DNA of 64,000 nucleotides from Sphingobacteriaceae bacterium (GTDB taxonomy: Bacteria > Bacteroidota > Bacteroidia > Sphingobacteriales > Sphingobacteriaceae): contig JACMJM010000014.1 in NCBI GenBank assembly GCA_014380615.1, forward strand, positions 62,001-126,000, read 5' to 3'. This document shows positions 32,885 to 42,257 of the stretch, piece after piece (within the stretch, counting starts at the first letter, position 1; each line of letters begins with the position of its first letter). A program made the translations under genes and the position numbers. The notes beneath the pieces are model-generated. The model made no database searches. It saw nothing but the letters and a program-made list of their open reading frames with translations, and was not told where the DNA came from.

Positions 32885-33904
32885 ATGCTATATGTAGTTA
32901 TCATTTTTCTCTGGACCGCCATCTTACTTTACCTTTTGATGGGAGGCGCGGATTTCGGCGCGGGTATTATTGAACTCTTCACTTCAGAAAAAAACCTTAG
33001 CAGAACCCGGAAAACAATGTACCGGGCCATCGGCCCCATCTGGGAAGCAAACCATATGTGGCTCATTATCACTATCGTAATACTATTTGTGGGTTTCCCC
33101 GACATTTACACCACTATGTCGGTGCATTTGCATATCCCGCTTACCATTATGCTGATAGGGATTATTGCCAGAGGTACCGCGTTTACTTTCAGGCATTATG
33201 ACGCGGTGGTTGATGATATGCAGCATATTTATAACAAGATTTTTGTGTATTCAAGCTTCATAACCCCTTTGTTTTTAGGGATTATAGCCGCAAGTGCTGT
33301 TTCCGGAAAAATCAATCCTGCGGCAACTACTTTTTTAGAAGCTTATATCTTTTCCTGGCTTAACTGGTTTTCGGTTTCAGTCGGATTTTTCACGGTAACT
33401 ATTTGTGGTTTTCTGGCGGCGGTTTATATAATCGGAGAAACTGAGAGCGACTTGGAAAAACATCGCTTTATGCGAAAAGCCAGATTTATGAACATCGCTG
33501 CTTTTATTTGCGGTGCTTTGGTTTTTATAGCTGCTTATTTCGAGGGCATCCCCCTGATAGAGTGGGTATTTGGGAACACTGTGGGCATTATAGCGATAGC
33601 CGCCGCTACTGTATCTCTGGTTGTATTTTGGTATTTGCAGAAAAAAGGAAAAACCCGAATTTTACGTATTTTGGCTGGTTTTCAGGTAAGTATGATCTTA
33701 TTAACCACCTCTTATCGCCACTTTCCTAACATCGTTATTTTGAAAAACGGGGGATATTTATCTCTAATGGAGCATCGCGGCCACGACAAAACGATAGAGG
33801 CTTTGGGCATGGCTCTCCTTATCGGAAGTGTTTTTATTCTTCCCGCTTTGGTTTATCTTATTTATAGTTTTCAGAAAAAAGCTTCGGATAATATTATGCA
33901 TTAA
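32885..33904 (+). CDS. cydB: cytochrome bd quinol oxidase subunit II
   Basis: This 339-residue protein has about eight membrane helices. It begins LYVVIIFLWTAILLYLLMGG and contains DFGAGIIELF, GPIWEANHMWLI and FRHYDAVVDD, all standard CydB blocks. It starts 18 bp after cydA. A terminator follows. No small cydX-like ORF is visible after it. Confidence 0.95.
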   Translation: MLYVVIIFLWTAILLYLLMGGADFGAGIIELFTSEKNLSRTRKTMYRAIGPIWEANHMWLIITIVILFVGFPDIYTTMSVHLHIPLTIMLIGIIARGTAFTFRHYDAVVDDMQHIYNKIFVYSSFITPLFLGIIAASAVSGKINPAATTFLEAYIFSWLNWFSVSVGFFTVTICGFLAAVYIIGETESDLEKHRFMRKARFMNIAAFICGALVFIAAYFEGIPLIEWVFGNTVGIIAIAAATVSLVVFWYLQKKGKTRILRILAGFQVSMILLTTSYRHFPNIVILKNGGYLSLMEHRGHDKTIEALGMALLIGSVFILPALVYLIYSFQKKASDNIMH

Positions 33905-33937
33905 TGTTGTGTAAATGATAAAATGCTGTGTCAATTG

Positions 33938-34360
33938 TCACCCGGAGCGGAGTCGAAGAGTTGTTGTATAAAATCAAAAAGTGCCTGCGAGTTTCGTGGG
34001 CATTTTTGTTATAGGTTCGGGCAAAAGGTCAAATCACGGCATTAGTTATTTTTAATAGGGTGTTGCGGAGTCGAGGGGTAATTTCGCATGGGCTTCTACT
34101 CCGCTACCATTGACGTTTACAGTTGACACCACACTAGATTGATGTAGCAGAGTCTATCCTTCGCTTCAGAACGTATTTAAGCGAACCGTTTAATGCCGTA
34201 CCGAAACCGTATAACAAGTGTAACCTCCGGAAATCACAGATTTTGCAATCGCAATTTTCAAAAATGCTAAACATGCTGAAGGGTGCCGTTTATCGAATCG
34301 CCTGATACCCGCATAAAAACATCCCTTCAAAATTAAGCTTCGCTATCGAATATCCCTTCA
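33938..34360. other. intergenic stretch without a gene
   Basis: Between cydB and lepA there are 477 bp. The first part (33938-33985) holds a GTCACCCGGAGCGGAGTCGAAG repeat followed by AAATCAAAAAGTGCC, parallel to AAGTCAAAAAGTCCG in the spacer near 6135. The middle (34010-34330) shows no convincing ORF, RNA gene or repeat. The end carries two copies of TATC(G/C)... followed by CCCTTCAAAA (near 34322 and 34351). Confidence 0.6.
33982..34008 (+). terminator. terminator of cydAB
   Basis: TGCCTGCGA (33982-33990) pairs with TCGTGGGCA (33994-34002, two G-T pairs) and TTTTTG follows. Confidence 0.75.
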
Positions 34361-34366
34361 AAAAAC

Positions 34367-34374
34367 TATCTTTG
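34367..34374 (+). promoter_or_regulatory. -7 promoter box of lepA
   Basis: TATCTTTG ends seven bases before the ATG at 34382. No Shine-Dalgarno-like site fits between them, so lepA is probably leaderless. Confidence 0.6.
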
Positions 34375-34381
34375 CGCTTCA

Positions 34382-36169
34382 ATGAAGCATATTCGTAATT
34401 TTTGCATAATCGCACACATCGATCACGGAAAGAGCACATTAGCTGATCGGTTACTAGAATACACCAACACGATTACTCAGCGTGAATCTCAGGCCCAGTT
34501 GCTGGATGATATGGACCTTGAACGCGAACGTGGCATTACCATAAAAAGCCACGCTATTCAAATGAATTATCAGCTTGACGGACAGGATTATGTTTTAAAC
34601 CTGATTGACACTCCCGGACACGTGGATTTTTCTTATGAAGTTTCCCGTTCGATCGCGGCTTGCGAGGGCGCTTTACTAATTGTAGATGCAGCACAAGGAA
34701 TTCAGGCTCAAACGATCTCCAACCTATACCTTGCATTGGAGCAAGATCTGGAAATCATTCCCATTCTAAACAAAATGGATCTTCCCGGTGCTATGCCCGA
34801 GGAAGTAAAAGATCAGATCGTTGAACTGATTGGCTGTAAACGTGAAGAAATTATTCCGGCCTCAGGTAAAACCGGAATGGGAGTATACGATATTTTAAGA
34901 GCGATCATCGAACGGGTGCATCCACCAAAAGGCAATCCTGACGGAGAATTACAGGCTTTGATTTTTGATTCTGTTTATAATTCATTCCGTGGTATTGTTG
35001 CTTATTTTAAAGTAGTTCACGGAGAGATTCGTAAGGGTGACAAAGTAAAGTTTGTTGCAACAGGCAAAGAATATATTGCTGATGAAGTTGGAACACTCAA
35101 ACTTCAGCAACAACCAAAAGACGTAATTAAAACCGGTGATGTAGGATACATTATCTCTGGTATCAAAGAAGCCCGTGAAGTAAAAGTTGGCGATACAATC
35201 ACACATAAAGACAAGCCAAGCAAAGAAGCAATACAGGGATTTGAAGAGGTAAAGCCAATGGTTTTTGCCGGCATTTACCCGGTTGATACCGATGAGTTTG
35301 AAGAGCTTCGTGAAAGTATGCATAAGCTGCAGCTGAATGACGCTTCAATCGTATTCGAACCTGAATCATCTGCAGCACTAGGTTTCGGCTTCCGTTGCGG
35401 CTTCCTTGGGATGCTTCACATGGAAATTATCCAGGAGCGTTTAGAGCGTGAGTTCGATATGACGGTAATTACTACCGTACCCAACGTATCGTACAAAGCA
35501 TTTACAACAAGAGGTGAAGAGATTTTGGTAAACAATCCTTCAGATTTGCCTGATCCTTCTAAAATCGATTTTGTTGAAGAACCATACATTAAGGCCAATA
35601 TTATAACTAAATCTGAATTTGTAGGGCCGGTAATGTCGCTCTGTATTCAGAAAAGAGGAATTATCGTTAATCAGTCGTATCTAACCTCCGACCGTGTAGA
35701 ATTGGTTTTTGAGATGCCTATGGGAGAAATCGTGTTCGATTTCTACGACCGGTTAAAAACCATTTCAAAAGGCTATGCGTCTTTTGATTATCATCAGATC
35801 GGATATCGCAAATCTGATCTGGTAAGATTAGACATAAGGCTTAACGCTGAGCCTGTTGACGCGCTTTCTTCACTGATCCACAGAACAAATTCATACGATT
35901 TCGGAAAGAGAATCTGTGAAAAGTTAAGAGAGCTTATTCCCCGTCAGCAATTCGAAATCATTATCCAGGCATCTATAGGCGCAAAGATCATAGCCCGCGA
36001 AACGGTTAAGGCTCTCAGGAAAGATGTTACGGCTAAGTGTTATGGTGGTGATATTTCCCGTAAGCGTAAACTTTTAGAAAAGCAGAAAAAAGGAAAGAAA
36101 CGGATGCGCCAGGTTGGCAATGTAGAAATTCCTCAATCGGCATTTATGGCGGTGTTGAAATTAGATTAA
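34382..36169 (+). CDS. lepA: elongation factor 4 (LepA)
   Basis: This 595-residue ribosome-binding GTPase has G1 [17 protein letters not shown]3 DTPGHVDF and G4 NKMDLP, followed by domains II-IV. The LepA-specific C-terminal domain has [15 protein letters not shown] and [20 protein letters not shown]. Length is standard. The gene is preceded by a promoter box almost abutting the ATG. Confidence 0.98.
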   Translation: MKHIRNFCIIAHIDHGKSTLADRLLEYTNTITQRESQAQLLDDMDLERERGITIKSHAIQMNYQLDGQDYVLNLIDTPGHVDFSYEVSRSIAACEGALLIVDAAQGIQAQTISNLYLALEQDLEIIPILNKMDLPGAMPEEVKDQIVELIGCKREEIIPASGKTGMGVYDILRAIIERVHPPKGNPDGELQALIFDSVYNSFRGIVAYFKVVHGEIRKGDKVKFVATGKEYIADEVGTLKLQQQPKDVIKTGDVGYIISGIKEAREVKVGDTITHKDKPSKEAIQGFEEVKPMVFAGIYPVDTDEFEELRESMHKLQLNDASIVFEPESSAALGFGFRCGFLGMLHMEIIQERLEREFDMTVITTVPNVSYKAFTTRGEEILVNNPSDLPDPSKIDFVEEPYIKANIITKSEFVGPVMSLCIQKRGIIVNQSYLTSDRVELVFEMPMGEIVFDFYDRLKTISKGYASFDYHQIGYRKSDLVRLDIRLNAEPVDALSSLIHRTNSYDFGKRICEKLRELIPRQQFEIIIQASIGAKIIARETVKALRKDVTAKCYGGDISRKRKLLEKQKKGKKRMRQVGNVEIPQSAFMAVLKLD

Positions 36170-36252
36170 CCCCCTGCCCCCTGAAGGGGGTGGATGGCGT
36201 ATAAAAAAAATAAAATTTAATTAAACATAATTCCCCTAAGGGGGCCAGGGGT
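36170..36252. repeat. inverted repeat of CCCCCT/AGGGGG type around an AT-rich core
   Basis: Left block CCCCTGCCCCCTGAAGGGGG (36171-36190) and right block CCCCTAAGGGGGCCAGGGG (36233-36251) mirror each other. Each also holds its own short palindrome. The core is almost pure A/T (ATAAAAAAAATAAAATTTAATTAAA). It fills the whole lepA-folD gap and may act as a terminator or an extragenic repeat. Confidence 0.75.
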
Positions 36253-37134
36253 ATGGAGTTACTAGACGGAAAATTCGTATCAGAAAAGCTTAAAGAAGAA
36301 ATAGCAAAAGAAGCTGCGGAAATTTTATCCAATACAGGGCGCAAACCACATTTAGTTGCCATTTTGGTAGGCAACGACGGTGGAAGTGAAACTTACGTAG
36401 CCAGCAAAATGAAGAACTGCGAAAAAGTAGGCTTCAAATCTTCTCTTTTCCGCTATGACGAATCTGTGAGTGAAGCAGAGCTATTAGCTAAGATTGAAGA
36501 AATAAATCAGGACGGTGATGTTGACGGATTAATTGTTCAGCTTCCACTGCCTAAACATATCGACCCCGAGAAAGTAACCGAAAAAATTGATTTCAGAAAA
36601 GACGTCGACGGCTTTCACCCGGTAAACCTGGGCCGCATGATGCGTAACCTCCCCTGCTTTATTCCGGCTACTCCTTACGGGATACTTTTAATGCTGCAGG
36701 AGTATAAAATTGAAACTTCGGGTAAACATTGCGTAGTTGTAGGGCGAAGCAATATTGTGGGCAGTCCGATGAGTATATTAATGGCACGCAATGCCAGCCC
36801 GGGAAATTGTACTGTTACCCTTACTCACAGTAAAACAAAAAACCTTGAAGAACTTGTGCGCAGTGCCGATATTGTTGTAGCGGCAATAGGAAGAAAGAAC
36901 TTCATTACGGCCCCTATGGTTAAAGATGGTGCCGTGATTATTGATGTTGGCATTAACCGTGAAACATCGGCTGCAACAAAATCGGGCTATAAACTTTATG
37001 GTGATGTTGATTTTGAAAATGTAGCCCCCAAAGCTTCATGGATTACTCCGGTTCCCGGAGGTGTTGGATTAATGACTATAATCGGATTGCTTAAAAACAC
37101 GCTGGCATCGGCACAAAAGACGATTTACAAGTAA
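36253..37134 (+). CDS. folD: methylenetetrahydrofolate dehydrogenase/cyclohydrolase
   Basis: This 293-residue bifunctional enzyme interconverts 5,10-methylene-THF and 10-formyl-THF using NADP. The N-terminal catalytic part has [14 protein letters not shown] (catalytic Lys) and [37 protein letters not shown] and [12 protein letters not shown] are the other family blocks. Length is normal. Confidence 0.97.
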   Translation: MELLDGKFVSEKLKEEIAKEAAEILSNTGRKPHLVAILVGNDGGSETYVASKMKNCEKVGFKSSLFRYDESVSEAELLAKIEEINQDGDVDGLIVQLPLPKHIDPEKVTEKIDFRKDVDGFHPVNLGRMMRNLPCFIPATPYGILLMLQEYKIETSGKHCVVVGRSNIVGSPMSILMARNASPGNCTVTLTHSKTKNLEELVRSADIVVAAIGRKNFITAPMVKDGAVIIDVGINRETSAATKSGYKLYGDVDFENVAPKASWITPVPGGVGLMTIIGLLKNTLASAQKTIYK

Positions 37135-37269
37135 TATTTTCAAGGCTTCGTCCATTAAAACCTCCATTGGTTTGCTGGGTTCCAGGCTCCGTATAAATGT
37201 ACTTCTCCTTTTAGCAACGGCATTATTACACACCATTGCGGGGTAATTGATTTAAGAGCAAACTGATAA

Positions 37270-37293
37270 GCGGCAAATTTGTAAATTTGCTGC
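37270..37293. promoter_or_regulatory. dyad-symmetric site upstream of the GH28 gene
   Basis: GCAAATTT (37273-37280) and AAATTTGC (37283-37290) flank GT, and the outer GCGG/CTGC nearly extend the symmetry. The site lies about 70 bp before the ATG and looks like an operator or part of a promoter. No regulator can be named. Confidence 0.3.
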
Positions 37294-37362
37294 TTGAATT
37301 AATAACACGAGAAGGCCTTAACGCTTTCTTTAACCAGTTAGACCCAAGAAAACATACATTTA

Positions 37363-38721
37363 ATGATTACACAAAAATTCAGGCTCGCATTGCTGCTTAT
37401 GGTTTCGGTTACGCTGAATCTTGCTGTCTCGGCAAAAGAAGTATTCCCGGATGGAACCCCCATACCCGATTGGTTCAGGCAAAACAAACCTACAGATATT
37501 AGTAAATTAGGAAAGCAGTATCGTATTACTGACTACAATCTTTCGAACGACAGCACCCTGATCCAGACCAAGCTCCTACAGTTGGTTATAGACAAAGCTT
37601 ACGAAAACGGAGGCGGCGTGATTGTGATTCCAAAAGGCACTTTTCTAAGCGGTTCACTCTTTTTCAAAAAGGGCACGCACCTGCACCTGGAAGAAGGCGG
37701 CAAACTAAAAGGCAGCGATGACATCAGCAACTTCCCTATTGTGATGACACGTATGGAAGGGCAAACACTAAAATATTTTGCTGCTTTGGTCAATGCCGAC
37801 GGCCTTGACGGATTTACCATTTCGGGCAAAGGCACCATAGACGGCAACGGACAGCGTTATTGGAGGCAATTTTGGCTGCGACGCGAATTTAACCCTGCTA
37901 CCACCAATATGGACGAAATGCGGCCCAGGCTGGTATTCATCTCAAACAGTAAAAATGTTCAGCTTTCGGGCGTCAGACTTATGAACTCGCCTTTCTGGAC
38001 TACTCACCTGTATAAATGCGAAAACGTAAAGCTTCTCGATTTGTACATATACTCTCCGGAGAAGCCTGTAAAAGCTCCGAGTACCGATGCGGTTGATATT
38101 GACGGCTGTAAAAACGTACTCATAAAAAACTGTTATATGTCGGTAAATGATGATGCGGTAGCACTTAAAGGTGGAAAAGGCCCCCGTGCTGATAAAGACC
38201 CCAATAACGGAGGTAATTATAACATCATTATCGAAGACTGTGTTTACGGATTCTGCCATGGAGCATTAACCTTCGGAAGTGAGTCTATCCATAACCGAAA
38301 TATCATTTTACGTCGCATTAAAGTGAATCATGCTGAGCGCCTGCTTTGGCTAAAAATGCGTCCGGATACACCACAGAACTACGAATATGTACTTGTAGAA
38401 GACATTGAAGGCACCGAAATCGGCAATTTTATTTTTATACGCCCATGGACACAATTCTTCGACCTTAAAGGAGAAAAAATATCGGGCACTTCTACTGCCA
38501 GTAATATAACGATGCGTAACATTAAGCTAGATTGTGAAAACTTTTTCAATGTGGGAATTGCGGACAAAAATAGTACTATTCAGGGCTACAAATCAAAGTT
38601 ATCTCATTTCAGATTCGAAAATATTAATGTAACGGCGAAACAGTTTTTGGAGGTTGACACCACTATTATTGAAAACTTCAAATTGAAAAACGTACGGGTT
38701 AATGATAAGAAACTTTTTTAA
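37363..38721 (+). CDS. secreted glycoside hydrolase family 28 (polygalacturonase)
   Basis: This 452-residue protein has a signal peptide (LALLLMVSVTLNLAVSA) and a right-handed beta-helix. GH28 catalytic elements are DAVDIDGCKNVLIKNC, the Asp pair in SVNDDAVALKGG (about residue 265) and CHGALTFGSES in place of the usual GHGxSxGS. It should cleave galacturonic acid polymers in the periplasm. Upstream are 228 bp containing a dyad site. The following Gfo/Idh oxidoreductase is co-oriented and might act on a released sugar. Confidence 0.9.
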   Translation: MITQKFRLALLLMVSVTLNLAVSAKEVFPDGTPIPDWFRQNKPTDISKLGKQYRITDYNLSNDSTLIQTKLLQLVIDKAYENGGGVIVIPKGTFLSGSLFFKKGTHLHLEEGGKLKGSDDISNFPIVMTRMEGQTLKYFAALVNADGLDGFTISGKGTIDGNGQRYWRQFWLRREFNPATTNMDEMRPRLVFISNSKNVQLSGVRLMNSPFWTTHLYKCENVKLLDLYIYSPEKPVKAPSTDAVDIDGCKNVLIKNCYMSVNDDAVALKGGKGPRADKDPNNGGNYNIIIEDCVYGFCHGALTFGSESIHNRNIILRRIKVNHAERLLWLKMRPDTPQNYEYVLVEDIEGTEIGNFIFIRPWTQFFDLKGEKISGTSTASNITMRNIKLDCENFFNVGIADKNSTIQGYKSKLSHFRFENINVTAKQFLEVDTTIIENFKLKNVRVNDKKLF

Positions 38722-38860
38722 TGGGAGTGTCATTATAAGCCTGCCAAAAAGAAAGCGTTTTAAGCGAATACCATTGCACGCCTCTTCGACAGGCTAGCTG
38801 TGGCGGAAACTGCCCTTCAGTATCAAATAGAAGCTTATAAAATAGTACTCTCAAAAATAT

Positions 38861-39841
38861 ATGAAGAAAATTAAATGGGGAATAATCGGTTGCGGCGATG
38901 TAACTGAAGTGAAAAGCGGCCCGGGCTTTAGCAAAGCAGATAAATCAGAACTCGTTGCCGTGATGCGAAGAGATGCGGTAAAAGCCTCGGACTACGCAAA
39001 AAGGCATAACGTTCCGAAATGGTATACAGATGCGGATGCATTAATAATGGACCCGGAAGTAGACGCGGTTTATGTGGCTACCCCGCCCCTGTATCACCTT
39101 GAATATACTTTAGCCGCATTAAAAGCAGGAAAGCCTGTATATGTGGAGAAACCCATGACACTTAATGCCGAAGACGCGAAAGAAATGGCAGAAGCCGAAG
39201 CACGCTATAATTCGAAACTGAGTGTGGCCCATTATCGCCGGGCATTACCCCTATTCATTAAAATTAAAGAACTTCTGGATTCGGGAACTATCGGTGATGT
39301 TCGTTGCGTGGATCTGAAGATGCTGCAGCCTCACCAATCGGACCTTATTACGAAAACTGATGATAACTGGCGGGTAAACCCTGATGTTTCGGGTGGAGGT
39401 TTATTTCATGATCTGGCCCCCCATCAGCTTGATTTAATGTTATTCTTTTTCGGAAAAGTGAAAAGCTATAGTGGATTTGCTGTTAATCAGGCTGGTTATT
39501 ATCCCGCAGACGACCTGGTTACCGGAGAAATTCTTTTTGAAAATAGCATAATCTTTAAAGGTATCTGGTGTTTTACAGTCCCCCCCGAAGAGCAAACAGA
39601 TCTGATTGAAATTGTGGGCTCTAAAGGCAAAATCCGCTTTGCTGTTTTTGGACAAGACTATTATGAAATTTGCAAAAGCGGCAAAACAGAGCATTTCGAA
39701 ATAGCTACACCAGAACACATTCAGCAGCCAATGATTCAAAAGGTTGTTAATTATTTCTTAGGGGAAGAGGAAAATCCTTCAACGGCTTCAACAGGCTTGG
39801 AAGTAATGTCGATTATTGATAGGTTTTGTAAGAAGTCGTAG
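38861..39841 (+). CDS. Gfo/Idh/MocA family oxidoreductase
   Basis: This 326-residue NAD(P)-dependent sugar dehydrogenase-type protein has an N-terminal Rossmann fold with GIIGCGDVTEVKSGPGF, then VYVATPPLYHLEYTLAALKAGKPVYVEKPM, with the catalytic-lysine EKP motif near residue 98. The C-terminal half is the usual alpha/beta domain (GGGLFHDLAPHQLDLM). The substrate is unknown. There is no signal peptide, so it is cytoplasmic. Confidence 0.9.
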   Translation: MKKIKWGIIGCGDVTEVKSGPGFSKADKSELVAVMRRDAVKASDYAKRHNVPKWYTDADALIMDPEVDAVYVATPPLYHLEYTLAALKAGKPVYVEKPMTLNAEDAKEMAEAEARYNSKLSVAHYRRALPLFIKIKELLDSGTIGDVRCVDLKMLQPHQSDLITKTDDNWRVNPDVSGGGLFHDLAPHQLDLMLFFFGKVKSYSGFAVNQAGYYPADDLVTGEILFENSIIFKGIWCFTVPPEEQTDLIEIVGSKGKIRFAVFGQDYYEICKSGKTEHFEIATPEHIQQPMIQKVVNYFLGEEENPSTASTGLEVMSIIDRFCKKS

Positions 39842-40281
39842 AACTACAGAAATCTTCTCGCACTGGCTCCGGATGATTGCGTTTAAGATTTCTCCTCCGT
39901 CTAAAGAACAAGTTCATGAAAATCGAAATGTAATATTAAAACCGGAAGCTGTCTGGTAGAGCTATTTCAAAGAAACCCACCCCTTGTCTTCTAGACGAAG
40001 GGGAGATCTCTTGAATTTCTTTTTCGCATTTTCTAAACCAAAAAGCAAGTTTAAACGCTCATCATTTAAAAATCCCCCCCCCCGTCTAAAAGACAATAAT
40101 ATTTTAAAAACGGATCCCTAAGTCTAAATCCTCTAATATAAACTATAACATCAATTAAATGCCAATAACAGTCTGAATTACAAATTCATTTAACTATAGG
40201 TTAATCGAAAATCTGGCCGTTTCATGCTTCTTTATTACAAGTTTCTGACCTTGGAAACCCTCTCCTTTCTCAAATTAAACT
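39842..40281. other. intergenic stretch without a gene, with a C10 run
   Basis: Between the oxidoreductase and mnmA no ORF or RNA gene is convincing. Near 39978-40006, ACCCACCCCTTGTCTTCTAG is followed by GACGAAGGGGAGATCTC, a weak inverted repeat around CTAG. A run of ten C lies at 40074-40083, followed by GTCTAAAAGAC, a short perfect hairpin. The rest is AT-rich promoter-like DNA. Confidence 0.6.
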
Positions 40282-40289
40282 TATCTTTG
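40282..40289 (+). promoter_or_regulatory. -7 promoter box of mnmA
   Basis: TATCTTTG ends 12 bases before the ATG chosen at 40302. This supports that start over the upstream open frame beginning at 40224, which would lie before the promoter. Confidence 0.55.
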
Positions 40290-40301
40290 TCCCCTTTAAA
40301 G

Positions 40302-41390
40302 ATGAGCAGGCACGGTAGAATTTTAGTGGCAATGAGCGGCGGAGTGGATAGCTCCGTAGCGGCGGTTATGCTCCATGAGCAGGGATATGAAGTGATTGGC
40401 CTTACCATGAAAACCTGGGATTATGCATCGTCTGGCAGTTCTTCAAAAGAGACTGGTTGCTGCAGTCTCGATTCCATTAACGATGCCCGGGCACTTGCCG
40501 TTGGCTATGGCTTTCCCCACTACATTCTTGACATTAGAAATGAGTTTGGAGATTTTGTAATAGACAACTTCGTTGACGAGTATCTGGCTGGCCGCACCCC
40601 AAACCCGTGTGTACTTTGCAATACCCACATTAAATGGGATGCGCTGCTTAAACGTGCAAATAAACTCGATTGCGAGTTTATAGCTACGGGGCACTATGCG
40701 AATATCCGCCAGCAGGATTCAGGCCGCTACGTAATTTCGAAAGGGAAAGACGAGAATAAGGATCAAAGCTATGTACTTTGGGGAGTATCGCAGGAAAACC
40801 TGGCACGGACTAAATTTCCGTTGGGAAGCTTTTCAAAATCTGAAATCAGACAGATGGCACTGGATATGGGACAGGAAGAGCTGGCTAAAAAAAGTGAGAG
40901 TTATGAAATCTGTTTTGTACCTGATAACGACTATAGAGCATTTTTAAGGAACCGTGTGGAGGATTTGGACGAGCGGATCGGTCCGGGGAATTTTGTTTTA
41001 ACCAACGGCACTGTTGTGGGCCAGCATAAAGGTTATCCGTATTATACCATCGGCCAGCGCAAGGGCTTGGGCGTAGCCTTTGGCCACCCTATGTTCGTGA
41101 CGGAGATTATGCCGAAAATCAACACGGTTGTATTGGGCACTGCCGATGAATTAGAACGTTCTACCGCTATGGTTAGAGGATTGAACCTGATAAAATATGA
41201 GAGCATTAGGGAACCATTAGAAGCAATTACAAAAATCAGATACAAAGACGCCGGTACGATGAGTTCTATCGTTCAGCAAGGTGAGCATATGAAAGTAGAT
41301 TTTCACCACAATGTAAGCGGAATAGCCCCGGGGCAATCGGCGGTGTTTTATGAGGGGAATGATTTGCTGGGAGGTGGCTTTTTGATTTAA
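40302..41390 (+). CDS. mnmA: tRNA-specific 2-thiouridylase
   Basis: This 362-residue enzyme makes 2-thiouridine at tRNA wobble position 34. The start is the ATG at 40302 (MSRHGRILVAMSGGVDSS), because the longer frame would overlap the promoter. The PP-loop is SGGVDSSV; the first catalytic Cys is in PNPCVLCN and the second in SYEICFVPD. YYTIGQRKGLGVAFG is the family loop. It is convergent with the porP gene, with stops overlapping by 4 bp. Confidence 0.97.
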   Translation: MSRHGRILVAMSGGVDSSVAAVMLHEQGYEVIGLTMKTWDYASSGSSSKETGCCSLDSINDARALAVGYGFPHYILDIRNEFGDFVIDNFVDEYLAGRTPNPCVLCNTHIKWDALLKRANKLDCEFIATGHYANIRQQDSGRYVISKGKDENKDQSYVLWGVSQENLARTKFPLGSFSKSEIRQMALDMGQEELAKKSESYEICFVPDNDYRAFLRNRVEDLDERIGPGNFVLTNGTVVGQHKGYPYYTIGQRKGLGVAFGHPMFVTEIMPKINTVVLGTADELERSTAMVRGLNLIKYESIREPLEAITKIRYKDAGTMSSIVQQGEHMKVDFHHNVSGIAPGQSAVFYEGNDLLGGGFLI

Positions 41391-42250
41391 AAAGAATATC
41401 CCAGCATTACATCTATAATACCTCCTGTTAAGCCCCTTACCTTAACAGGCTCTGAATTATACATTACCGACGCGTTAAGGCTTTCTCCTAAGATATATCC
41501 CGCGCCGCCTGAAAAGCTTTGATTGCTATGGTACATGGCATATAAATTAATCATCTTATCAAAGCTAAATTCTGATGCAACATCCCACTGGTTTTTATAT
41601 CCTTTAACTCCTCTGTAGGCAAGCAATGGTTTAATTGTAAACGATTGTTCCCGATTGAATTCATAAGCCAGGGCACTGTAAAAAACAGAATAATCTACCG
41701 TTGAGAATTGCTTCGAACGCTTCTGATTCAGGTTTTGATAACTAAACTGCACCTCTAAGCCTGTATTAAGATAAGCAACACCAAAATTGCCATCCAAAAA
41801 GCCTTTACGCTTATCATTATAATTAGATAAAGCAATATCGGGCGAACCGCTGCTTGTGGCGTCTCCGAGGTTTAGTTGTTCCCTCGCCCATGTGAGAGAA
41901 AGGCCGAATTTCAGGCAATGCTCATCATCGAAAGGCACTTTATACGCAAAAGAACCCATCACCTGCGATCTTTGTAACAGGCCCGCCTTATCCGAAAATA
42001 CATTTAAACCAACAGCCGCCTGTTCCGAAAGGGCACTGTTCGCAGAGAGCGACATTAAAACTGGAGCCCCCTCTATTTTATTCCACTGGCCGCTGTAATT
42101 TATAAATATATTAGTTTTATCATCCTTACCTGCCATAGCGGGGTTTATCAGGAACTGGTTAACAAAGTATTGGCTCTTTGAAGGTGTTAATTGCGCCCTG
42201 CCGCTTTGCGCAGATGTGATGATAAGCAACAGAAAGATTATTCTTTTCAT
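41387..42250 (-). CDS. PorP/SprF family type IX secretion protein
   Basis: This 287-residue outer-membrane protein has a signal peptide (IIFLLLIITSAQSGRAQ). The family N-terminus is SQYFVNQFLINPAMAGKD and the last strand is GGIIDVMLGYSF. PorP/SprF proteins pair with a specific large adhesin exported by T9SS. Here the SprB-repeat gene lies 7 bp upstream on the same strand, so this is a substrate/partner pair like SprB-SprF. Confidence 0.92.
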   Translation of the reverse strand: MKRIIFLLLIITSAQSGRAQLTPSKSQYFVNQFLINPAMAGKDDKTNIFINYSGQWNKIEGAPVLMSLSANSALSEQAAVGLNVFSDKAGLLQRSQVMGSFAYKVPFDDEHCLKFGLSLTWAREQLNLGDATSSGSPDIALSNYNDKRKGFLDGNFGVAYLNTGLEVQFSYQNLNQKRSKQFSTVDYSVFYSALAYEFNREQSFTIKPLLAYRGVKGYKNQWDVASEFSFDKMINLYAMYHSNQSFSGGAGYILGESLNASVMYNSEPVKVRGLTGGIIDVMLGYSF

Positions 42251-42257
42251 TTTCTTT

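Noticed and set aside
40224-40301. Longer N-terminus for mnmA from the upstream ATG
   Set aside because: The TATCTTTG box at 40282-40289 would then lie inside the gene; the ATG at 40302 also fits the PP-loop position.
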